From: Sabellastarte sp. h YS-2021
Taxonomy: Eukaryota > Annelida > Polychaeta > Sabellida > Sabellidae
Direction of reading: 5' to 3'
DNA length: 64,000 nt
NCBI GenBank assembly: GCA_964017235.1
Contig: OZ024936.1
Location: 13,306,496-13,370,495 of the forward strand
A model generated the notes under the pieces. That model ran no database searches. It was not told where the DNA came from and worked only from the letters and a program-made list of their open reading frames with translations. Made by a program: the position numbers and the translations under genes. This document shows, one piece after another, positions 1-10,200 of this stretch (positions are counted from its first letter, which is position 1; the number at the start of each line of letters is the position of its first letter).

Positions 1-115
1 TGTGTAGATGCCTTACCATCGAGTACGCCAATTTTGGTCGTACCGAGGGACACCAATTTTTTTCCACCATTGGATAGAGTGGTCCAGTCTGAGTCTATAC
101 AATATAACAGGGTAG

Positions 116-127
116 GGTCTAAAGACC
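116..127. other. Recurrent short dyad ggtct-aa-agacc
   Basis: A 12-base inverted repeat with 5-bp arms lies about 50 bases before the monomer end in almost every monomer. Positions are for the first copy. It is lost by one base in aL and aT* (ggtgtaaagacc). It could form a short stem with a taaa loop on a single strand. No function can be assigned from the sequence. Confidence 0.8.
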
Positions 128-160
128 TTAATTTCGTAGATATGAGCAGAAACAGTATTT

Positions 161-179
161 CCCATTGATTTTAAATGGG
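161..179. other. Recurrent dyad at each monomer junction
   Basis: At the end of one monomer and the start of the next, cccatt and aatggg form a perfect 6-bp inverted repeat around a 7-base spacer (gatttta). Positions are for the first junction; it recurs at nearly every junction through the window. It is weakened in bX (cccactg), in the private cccattta of monomer 754, and at every aN junction (aactggg). A role in a hairpin, in protein binding or in recombination is inference. Confidence 0.85.
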
Positions 180-367
180 GATTTCGTCGTACATGTGTAG
201 ATGCCTTACCATCGAGTACGCCAATTTTGGTCGTTCCGAGGGACACCAATTTTTTTCCACCAATGGATAGAGTGGTCCAGTCTGAGTCTATACAATATAA
301 CAGGGTAGGGTCTAAAGACCTTAATTTCGTAGATATGAGCAGAAACAGTATTTCCCATTGATTTTAA
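175..367. repeat. Reference class A monomer (193 bp)
   Basis: This a0 copy shows the class A layout. A head (ttcgtcgtacat, then gtgtagatgcc) is followed by the shared body: ccatcgagtacgcc, then ggtcgttccgagggacacc, a T7 tract, then ccaccaatggatagagtgg, the direct repeat agtctgagtct, an AT-rich stretch (tatacaatataa), cagggtagggtctaaagacc and the terminal cccattgattttaa. My base count of the a0 consensus gives 43 G and 36 C (41% GC) and seven CpG. The length is close to a typical nucleosome repeat length. Class A makes up about 55% of monomers; its numbered variants differ from a0 by one to three bases. Confidence 0.95.
182..198 (+). other. Class A CENP-B-box-like motif (candidate)
   Basis: The 17-base stretch beginning tttcgtcgtaca in a class A head fits the first half of the mammalian CENP-B box core (ttcg, four any, a) exactly. 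It keeps two of the four bases of the cggg half (tgtg), so seven of nine core positions match. It is present in ordinary class A monomers, absent from class B (tttgccatgc), and broken in aH (ttca) and aM (ttgt). The match is partial and may be chance; binding is not implied. Confidence 0.25.
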
Positions 368-3300
368 CTGGGGATTTCGTCGTACATGTGTAGATGCCTT
401 ACCATCGAATACGCCAATTTTGGTCGTTCCGAGGGACACCAATTTTTTTCCACCAATGGATAGAGTGGTCCAGTCTGAGTCTATACAATATAACAGGGTA
501 GGGTCTAAAGACCTTAATTTCGTAGATATGAGCAGAAACAGTATTTCCCATTGATTTTAAATGGGGATTTCGTCGTACATGTGTAGATGCCTTACCATCG
601 AGTACGCCAATTTTGGTCGTTCCGAGGGACACCAATTTTTTTCCACCAATGGATAGAGTGGTCCAGTCTGAGTCTATACAATATAACAGAGTAGGGTCTA
701 AAGACCTTAATTTTGTAGATATGAGCAGAAACAGTATTTCCCATTGATTTTAAATGGGGATTTCGTCGTACATGTGTAGATGCCTTACCATCGAGTACGC
801 CAATTTTGGTCGTTCCGAGGGACACCAATTTTTTTCCACCAATTGATAGAGTGGTCCAGTCTGAGTCTATACAATATAACAGGGTAGGGTGTAAAGACCT
901 TAATTTCGTAGATATGAGCAGAAACAGTATTTCCCATTTATTTTAAATGGGGATTTTGCCATGCATATACACTAGTACAGGTGCCTTCCCATCGAGTACG
1001 CCAATTTTGGTCGTTCCGAGGGACACCAATTTTTTTCCACCAATGGATAGAGTGGTCCAGTCTGAGTCTATACAATATAACAGGGTAGGGTCTAAAGACC
1101 TTAATTTCGTAGATATGAGCAGAAACAGTATTTCCCATTGATTTTAAATGGGGATTTCGTCGTACATGTGTAGATGCCTTACCATCGAGTACGCCAATTT
1201 TGGTCGTTCCGAGGGACACCAATTTTTTTCCACCAATGGATAGAGTGGTCCAGTCTGAGTCTATACAATATAACAGGGTAGGGTCTAAAGACCTTAATTT
1301 CGTAGATATGAGCAGAAACAGTATTTCCCATTGATTTTAAATGGGGATTTTGCCATGCATATACACTAGTACAGCTGCCTTACCATGGAGTACGCCAATT
1401 TTGGTCGTTCCGAGGGACACCAATTTTTTTCCACCAATGGATAGAGTGGTCCAGTCTGAGTCTATACAATATAACAGGGTAGGGTCTAAAGACCTTAATT
1501 TCGTAGATATGAGCAGAAACAGTATTTCCCATTGATTTTAAATGGGGATTTTGCCATGCATATACACTAGTACAGGTGCCTTACCATTGAGTACGCCAAT
1601 TTTGGTCGTTCCGAGGGACACCAATTTTTTTCCACCAATGGATAGAGTGGTCCAGTCTGAGTCTATACAATATAACAGGGTAGGGTCTAAAGACCTTAAT
1701 TTCGTAGATATGAGCAGAAACAGTATTTCCCATTGATTTTAAATGGGGATTTCGTCGTACATGTGTAGATGCCTTACCATCGAGTACGCCAATTTTGGTC
1801 GTTCCGAGGGACAGCAATTTTTTTCCACCAATGGATAGAGTGGTCCAGACTGAGTCTGTACAATATAACAGGGTAGGGTCTAAAGACCTTAATTTCGTAG
1901 ATATGAGCAGAAACAGTATTTCCCATTGATTTTAAATGGGGATTTCGTCGTACATGTGTAGATGCCTTACCATCGAGTACGCCAATTTTGGTCGTTCCGA
2001 GGGACACCAATTTTTTTCCACCAATGGATAGAGTGGTCCAGTCTGAGTCTATACAATATAACAGGGTAGGGTCTAAAGACCTTAATTTCGTAGATATGAG
2101 CAGAAACAGTATTTCCCATTGATTTTAAATGGGGATTTTGCCATGCATATACACTAGTACAGGTGCCTTCCCATCGAGTACGCCAATTTTGGTCGTTCCG
2201 AGGGACACCAATTTTTTTCCACCAATGGATAGAGTGGTCCAGTCTGAGTCTATACAATATAACAGGGTAGGGTCTAAAGACCTTAATTTCGTAGATATGA
2301 GCAGAAACAGTATTTCCCATTGATTTTAAATGGGGATTTCGTCGTACATGTGTAGATGCCTTACCATCGAGTACGCCAATTTTGGTCGTTCCGAGGGACA
2401 GCAATTTTTTTCCACCAATGGATAGAGTGGTCCAGACTGAGTCTGTACAATATAACAGGGTAGGGTCTAAAGACCTTAATTTCGTAGATATGAGCAGAAA
2501 CAGTATTTCCCATTGATTTTAAATGGGGATTTCGTCGTACATGTGTAGATGCCTTACCATCGAGTACGCCAATTTTGGTCGTTCCGAGGGACACCAATTT
2601 TTTTCCACCAATGGATAGAGTGGTCCAGTCTGAGTCTATACAATATAACAGGGTAGGGTCTAAAGACCTTAATTTCGTAGATATGAGCAGAAACAGTATT
2701 TCCCATTGATTTTAAATGGGGATTTTGCCATGCATATACACTAGTACAGGTGCCTTACCATGGAGTACGCCAATTTTGGTCGTTCCGAGGGACACCAATT
2801 TTTTTCCACCAATGGATAGAGTGGTCCAGTCTGAGTCTATACAATATAACAGGGTAGGGTCTAAAGACCTTAATTTCGTAGATATGAGCAGAAACAGTAT
2901 TTCCCATTGATTTTAAATGGGGATTTTGCCATGCATATACACTAGTACAGCTGCCTTACCATGGAGTACGCCAATTTTTGTCGTTCCGAGGGACACCAAT
3001 TTTTTTCCACCAATGGATAGAGTGGTCCAGTCTGAGTCTATACAATATAACAGGGTAGGGTCTAAAGACCTTAATTTCGTAGATATGAGCAGAAACAGTA
3101 TTTCCCATTGATTTTAAATGGGGATTTTGCCATGCATATACACTAGTACAGGTGCCTTACCATTGAGTACGCCAATTTTGGTCGTTCCGAGGGACACCAA
3201 TTTTTTTCCACCAACGGATGGTGTGGTCCAGTCTGAGTCTATACAATATAACAGGGTAGGGTCTAAAGACCTTAATTTCGTAGATATGAGCAGAAACAGT

Positions 3301-4099
3301 ATTTCCCATTGATTTTAAATGGGGATTTTGCCATGCATATACACTAGTACAGGTGCCTTCCCATCGAGTACGCCAATTTTGGTCGTTCCGAGGGACACCA
3401 ATTTTTTTCCACCAATGGATAGAGTGGTCCAGTCTGAGTCTATACAATATAACAGGGTAGGGTCTAAAGACCTTAATTTCGTAGATATGAGCAGAAAGAA
3501 TTATTTCCCATTGATTTTAAATGGGGATTTCGTCGTACATGTGTAGATGCCTTACCATCGAGTACGCCAATTTTGGTCGTTCCGAGGGACACCAATTTTT
3601 TTCCACCAATGGATAGAGTGGTCCAGTCTGAGTCTGTACAATATAACAGGGTAGGGTGTAAAGACCTTAATTTCGTAGATATGAGCAGAAACAGTATTTC
3701 CCATTGATTTTAAATGGGGATTTCGTCGTACATGTGTAGATGCCTTACCATCGAGTACGCCAATTTTGGTCGTTCCGAGGGACACCAATTTTTTTCTACC
3801 AATGGATAGAGTGGTCCAGTCTGAGTCTATACAATATAACAGGGTAGGGTCTAAAGACCTTAATTTCGTAGATATGAGCAGAAACAGTATTTCCCATTGA
3901 TTTTAAATGGGGATTTCGTCGTACATGTGTAGATGCCTTACCATCGAGTACGCCAATTTTGGTCGTTCCGAGGGACACCAATTTTTTTCCACCAATGGAT
4001 AGAGTGGTCCAGTCTGAGTCTATACAATATAACAGGGTAGGGTCTAAAGACCTTAATTTCGTAGATATGAGCAGAAACAGTATTTCCCATTGATTTTAA

Positions 4100-6077
4100 A
4101 TGGGGATTTTGCCATTCATATACACTAGTACAGGTGCCTTACCATCGAGTACGCCAATTTTGGTCGTTCCGAGGGACACCAATTTTTTTCCACCAATGGA
4201 TAGAGTGGTCCAGTCTGAGTCTATACAATATAACAGGGTAGGGTCTAAAGACCTTAATTTCGTAGATATGAGCAGAAACAGTATTTCCCATTGATTTTAA
4301 ATGGGGATTTTGCCATGCATATACACTAGTACAGCTGCCTAACCATGGAGTATGCCAATTTTGGTCGTTCCGAGGGACACCAATTTTTTTCCACCAATGG
4401 ATAGAGTGGTCCAGTCTGAGTCTATACAATATAACAGGGTAGGGTCTAAAGACCTTAATTTCGTAGATATGAGCAGAAACAGTATTTCCCACTGATTTTA
4501 AATGGGGATTTCGTCGTACATGTGTAGATGCCTTACCATCGAGTACGCCAATTTTGGTCGTTCCGAGGGACACAAATTGTTTTCCACCAATGGATAGAGT
4601 GGTCCAGTCTGAGTCTATACAATATAACAGGGTAGGGTCTAAAGACCTTAATTTCGTAGATATGAGCAGAAACAGTATTTCCCATTGATTTTAAATGGGG
4701 ATTTTGCCATGCATATACACTAGTACAGGTGCCTTACCATCGAGTACACCAATTTTGGTCGTTCCGAGGGACACCAATTTTTTTCCACCAATAGATAGAG
4801 TGGTCCAGTCTGAGTCTATACAATATAACAGGGTAGGGTCTAAAGACCTTAATTTCGTAGATATGAGCAGAAACAGTATTTCCCATTGATTTTAAATGGG
4901 GATTTCGTCGTACATGTGTAGATGCCTTACCATCGAGTACGCCAATTTTGGTCGTTCCGAGGGACACCAATTTTTTTCCACCAATGGATAGAGTGGTCCA
5001 GTCTGAGTCTATACAATATAACAGGGTAGGGTCTAAAGACCTTAATTTCGTAGATATGAGCAGAAACAGTATTTCCCATTGATTTTAAATGGGGATTTTG
5101 CCATTCATATACACTAGTACAGGTGCCTTACCATCGAGTACGCCAATTTTGGTCGTTCCGAGGGACACCAATTTTTTTCCACCAATGGATAGAGTGGTCC
5201 AGTCTGAGTCTATACAATATAACAGGGTAGGGTCTAAAGACCTTAATTTCGTAGATATGAGCAGAAACAGTATTTCCCATTGATTTTAAATGGGGATTTT
5301 GCCATGCATATACACTAGTACAGCTGCCTAACCATGGAGTATGCCAATTTTGGTCGTTCCGAGGGACACCAATTTTTTTCCACCAATGGATAGAGTGGTC
5401 CAGTCTGAGTCTATACAATATAACAGGGTAGGGTCTAAAGACCTTAATTTCGTAGATATGAGCAGAAACAGTATTTCCCACTGATTTTAAATGGGGATTT
5501 CGTCGTACATGTGTAGATGCCTTACCATCGAGTACGCCAATTTTGGTCGTTCCGAGGGACACAAATTGTTTTCCACCAATGGATAGAGTGGTCCAGTCTG
5601 AGTCTATACAATATAACAGGGTAGGGTCTAAAGACCTTAATTTCGTAGATATGAGCAGAAACAGTATTTCCCATTGATTTTAAATGGGGATTTTGCCATG
5701 CATATACACTAGTACAGGTGCCTTACCATCGAGTACACCAATTTTGGTCGTTCCGAGGGACACCAATTTTTTTCCACCAATAGATAGAGTGGTCCAGTCT
5801 GAGTCTATACAATATAACAGGGTAGGGTCTAAAGACCTTAATTTCGTAGATATGAGCAGAAACAGTATTTCCCATTGATTTTAAATGGGGATTTCGTCGT
5901 ACATGTGTAGATGCCTTACCATCGAGTACGCCAATTTTGGTCGTTCCGAGGGACACCAATTTTTTTCCACCAATGGATAGAGTGGTCCAGTCTGAGTCTA
6001 TACAATATAACAGGGTAGGGTCTAAAGACCTTAATTTCGTAGATATGAGCAGAAACAGTATTTCCCATTGATTTTAA
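4100..6077. repeat. 989-bp higher-order repeat, two tandem copies
   Basis: Copy 1 is bF 4100, bX 4301, aK 4502, bV 4695, a0 4896. Copy 2 is bF 5089, bX 5290, aK 5491, bV 5684, a0 5885. The unit is 201+201+193+201+193 = 989 bp and I see no base difference between the copies, so this five-monomer duplication is very recent or is being actively homogenised. Here bF is followed directly by bX; elsewhere (9624, 13564, 17295, 31858, 53055, 57783, 61723) an aW monomer sits between them, so this block carries a one-monomer deletion of that order. From 5290 on, the sequence is repeated at 53449 and beyond. Confidence 0.92.
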
Positions 6078-6278
6078 ATGGGGATTTTGCCATGCATATA
6101 CACTAGTACAGGTGCCTTACCATCGAGTACGCCAATTTTGGTCGTTCCGAGGGACACCAATTTTTTTCCACCAATGGATAGAGTGGTCCAGTCTGAGTCT
6201 ATACAATATAACAGGGTAGGGTCTAAAGACCTTAATTTCGTAGATATGAGCAGAAACAGTATTTCCCATTGATTTTAA
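6078..6278. repeat. Reference class B monomer (201 bp)
   Basis: This b0 copy shows the class B layout. The head reads ttttgccatgcatatac, then actagtacaggtgcc, 8 bases longer than class A; from gcc onward the body is the class A body. The head carries two palindromic hexamers (atgcat and actagt) that class A lacks, and it has no CpG. Class B makes up about 45% of monomers. Because 201 is divisible by three, adjacent B monomers keep a common frame, which explains the recurrent short open frames starting at atgggg; each stops at the tga of cccattga in the same monomer. I treat those as non-coding. Confidence 0.95.
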
Positions 6279-7267
6279 ATGGGGATTTCATCGTACATGT
6301 GTAGATGCCTTACCATCGAGTACGCCAATTTTGGTCGTTCCGAGGGACACCAATTTTTTTCCACCAATGGATAGAGTGGTCCAGTCTGAGTCTATACAAT
6401 ATAACAGGGTAGGGTCTAAAGACCTTAATTTCGTAGATATGAGCACAAACAGTATTTCCCATTGATTTTAAATGGGGATTTTGCCATGCATATACACTAG
6501 TACAGGTGCCTTACCATCGAGTACGCCAATTTTGGTCGTTCCGAGGGACACCAATTTTTTTCCACCAATGGATAGAGTGGTCCAGTCTGAGTCTATACAA
6601 TATAACAGGGTAGGGTCTAAAGACCTTAATTTCGTAGATATGAGCAGAAACAGTATTTCCCATTGATTTTAAATGGGGATTTTGCCATGCATATACACTA
6701 GTACAGGTGCCTTACCATCGAGTACGCCAATTTTGGTCGTTCCGAGGGACACCAATTTTTTTCCACCAATGGATAGAGTGGTCCAGTCTGAGTCTATACA
6801 ATATAACAGGGTAGGGTCTAAAGACCTTAATTTCGTAGATATGAGCAGAAACAGTATTTCCCATTGATTTTAAATGGGGATTTCATCGTACATGTGTAGA
6901 TGCCTTACCATCGAGTACGCCAATTTTGGTCGTTCCGAGGGACACCAATTTTTTTCCACCAATGGATAGAGTGGTCCAGTCTGAGTCTATACAATATAAC
7001 AGGGTAGGGTCTAAAGACCTTAATTTCGTAGATATGAGCACAAACAGTATTTCCCATTGATTTTAAATGGGGATTTTGCCATGCATATACACTAGTACAG
7101 GTGCCTTACCATCGAGTACGCCAATTTTGGTCGTTCCGAGGGACACCAATTTTTTTCCACCAATGGATAGAGTGGTCCAGTCTGAGTCTATACAATATAA
7201 CAGGGTAGGGTCTAAAGACCTTAATTTCGTAGATATGAGCAGAAACAGTATTTCCCATTGATTTTAA
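6078..7267. repeat. 595-bp higher-order repeat, two tandem copies
   Basis: Two copies of b0-aH*-b0: starts 6078, 6279, 6472 and 6673, 6874, 7067. Both aH* copies carry ttcatcgtac and the linked change gcacaaac, which is missing from the other aH monomers (10613, 21436, 33241, 58772), so the pair arose by a local duplication of this trimer. The same duplicated trimer is found at 54237-55426, meaning the duplication predates the long-range copying of this region. Confidence 0.92.
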
Positions 7268-10200
7268 ATGGGGATTTCGTCGTACATGTGTAGATGCCTT
7301 ACCATGGAGTACGCCAATTTTGGTCGTTCCGAGGGACACCAATTTTTTTCCACCAATGGATAGAGTGGTCCAGTCTGAGTCTATACAATATAACAGGGTA
7401 GGGTCTAAAGACCTTAATTTCGTAGATATGAGCAGAAACAGTATTTCCCATTGATTTTAAATGGGGATTTTGCCATGCATATACACTAGTACAGCTGCCT
7501 TACCATGGAGTACGCCAATTTTGGTCGTTCCGAGGGACACCAATTTTTTTCCACCAATGGATAGAGTGGTCCAGTCTGAGTCTATACAATATAACAGGGT
7601 AGGGTCTAAAGACCTTAATTTCGTAGATATGAGCAGAAACAGTATTTCCCATTGATTTTAAATGGGGATTTTGCCATGCATATACACTAGTACAGGTGCC
7701 TTACCATTGAGTACGCCAATTTTGGTCGTTCCGAGGGACACCAATTTTTTTCCACCAATGGATAGAGTGGTCCAGTCTGAGTCTATACAATATAACAGGG
7801 TAGGGTCTAAAGACCTTAATTTCGTAGATATGAGCAGAAACAGTATTTCCCATTGATTTTAAATGGGGATTTTGCCATGCATATACACTAGTACAGGTGC
7901 CTTCCCATCGAGTACGCCAATTTTGGTCGTTCCGAGGGACACCAATTTTTTTCCACCAATGGATAGAGTGGTCCAGTCTGAGTCTATACAATATAACAGG
8001 GTAGGGTCTAAAGACCTTAATTTCGTAGATATGAGCAGAAACAGTATTTCCCATTGATTTTAAATGGGGATTTCGTCGTACATGTGTAGATGCCTTACCA
8101 TCGAGTACGCCAATTTTGGTCGTTCCGAGGGACACCAATTTTTTTCCACCAATGGATAGAGTGGTCCAGTCTGAGTCTGTACAATATAACAGGGTAGGGT
8201 CTAAAGACCTTAATTTCGTAGATATGAGCAGAAACAGTATTTCCCATTGATTTTAAATGGGGATTTCGTCGTACATGTGTAGATGCCTTACCATCGAGTA
8301 CGCCAATTTTGGTCGTTCCGAGGGACACCAATTTTTTTCTACCAATGGATAGAGTGGTCCAGTCTGAGTCTATACAATATAACAGGGTAGGGTCTAAAGA
8401 CCTTAATTTCGTAGATATGAGCAGAAACAGTATTTCCCATTGATTTTAAATGGGGATTTCGTCGTACATGTGTAGATGCCTTACCATCGAGTACGCCAAT
8501 TTTGGTCGTTCCGAGGGACACCAATTTTTTTCCACCAATGGATAGAGTGGTCCAGTCTGAGTCTATACAATATAGCAGGGTAGGGTCTAAAGACCTTAAT
8601 TTCGTAGATATGAGCAGAAACAGTATTTCCCATTGATTTTAAATGGGGATTTCGTCGTACATGTGTAGATGCCTTACCATCGAGTACGCCAATTTTGGTC
8701 GTTCCGAGGGACACCAATTTTTTTCCACCAATGGATAGAGTGGTCCAGTCTGAGTCTATACAATATAACAGGGTAGGGTCTAAAGACCTTAATTTCGTAG
8801 ATATGAGCAGAAACAGTATTTCCCATTGATTTTAAATGGGGATTTCGTCGTACATGTGTAGATGCCTTACCATGGAGTACGCCAATTTTGGTCGTTCCGA
8901 GGGACACCAATTTTTTTCCACCAATGGATAGAGTGGTCCAGTCTGAGTCTATACAATATAACAGGGTAGGGTCTAAAGACCTTAATTTCGTAGATATGAG
9001 CAGAAACAGTATTTCCCATTGATTTTAAATGGGGATTTTGCCATGCATATACACTAGTACAGCTGCCTTACCATGGAGTATGCCAATTTTGGTCGTTCCG
9101 AGGGACACCAATTTTTTTCCACCAATGGATAGAGTGGTCCAGTCTGAGTCTATACAATATAACAGGGTAGGGTCTAAAGACCTTAATTTCGTAGATATGA
9201 GCAGACACAGTATTTCCCATTGATTTTAAATGGGGATTTCGTCGTACATGTGTAGATGCCTTACCATCGAGTACGCCAATTTTGGTCGTTCCGAGGGACA
9301 CCAATTTTTTTCCACCAATGGATAGAGTGGTCCAGTCTGAGTCTATACAATATAACAGGGTAGGGTCTAAAGACCTTAATTTCGTAGATATGAGCAGAAA
9401 CAGTATTTCCCATTGATTTTAAATGGGGATTTTGCCATGCATATACACTAGTACAGGTGCCTTACCATCGAGTACGCCAATTTTGGTCGTTCCGAGGGAC
9501 ACCAATTTTTTTCCACCAATGGATAGAGTGGTCCAGTCTGAGTCTATACAATATAACAGGGTAGGGTCTAAAGACCTTAATTTCGTAGATATGAGCAGAA
9601 ACAGTATTTCCCATTGATTTTAAATGGGGATTTTGCCATTCATATACACTAGTACAGGTGCCTTACCATCGAGTACGCCAATTTTGGTCGTTCCGAGGGA
9701 CACCAATTTTTTTCCACCAATGGATAGAGTGGTCCAGTCTGAGTCTATACAATATAACAGGGTAGGGTCTAAAGACCTTAATTTCGTAGATATGAGCAGA
9801 AACAGTATTTCCCATTGATTTTAAATGGGGATTTCGTCGTACATGTGTAGATGCCTTACCATGGAGTACGCCAATTTTGGTCGTTCCGAGGGACACCAAT
9901 TTTTTTCCACCAATGGATAGAGTGGTCCAGTCTGAGTCTATACAATATAACAGGGTAGGGTCTAAAGACCTTAATTTCGTAGATATGAGCAGAAACAGTA
10001 TTTCCCATTGATTTTAAATGGGGATTTTGCCATGCATATACACTAGTACAGCTGCCTAACCATGGAGTATGCCAATTTTGGTCGTTCCGAGGGACACCAA
10101 TTTTTTTCCACCAATGGATAGAGTGGTCCAGTCTGAGTCTATACAATATAACAGGGTAGGGTCTAAAGACCTTAATTTCGTAGATATGAGCAGAAACAGT

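Larger units (their letters stand above)
1..4099. repeat. M cassette, copy 1 (left-truncated)
   Basis: Order and starts: aM (begins before the window), a0 175, aN 368, aG 561, aL 754, bP 947, a0 1148, bQ 1341, bI 1542, aC 1743, a0 1936, bP 2129, aC 2330, a0 2523, bW 2716, bQ 2917, bI 3118, bP* 3319, aT* 3521, aY 3714, a0 3907. It matches 24580-28503 in order, with two differences. It lacks the a0 that stands between aN and aG in that copy (25159), and it carries an extra aC-a0 pair (1743-2128) between bI and bP. Private changes: cccattta at the end of monomer 754, ttttgtcg in 2917, and three changes within 8 bases (aacggatggtg) near 3215-3222 in 3118. Confidence 0.9.

Noticed and set aside
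104-120. Telomere-like cagggtagggtct in every monomer
   Set aside because: Only two ggg-containing units occur per monomer and they are not a perfect telomere repeat. Nothing else indicates telomeric or subtelomeric identity.
207-260. Second CENP-B-box-like match around ttggtcgttccgaggga
   Set aside because: Only about five of nine core positions match and the required central a is t, so it is no better than chance.
947-1141. 64-residue open frame on the + strand starting at atgggg in class B monomers, repeated throughout
   Set aside because: It exists because 201 is a multiple of three and is closed by the tga of each monomer end. Class A lacks it, bX breaks it with a stop, and changes fall without regard to codon position. 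No promoter or coding family is recognised.
7701-8138. 145-residue and 78-residue open frames on the - strand recurring across monomers
   Set aside because: They overlap the + strand frames, reuse the same repeat in different frames at each 193-bp step, and are broken or extended by single-base subtype changes. They look like a by-product of a stop-poor repeat, not genes.
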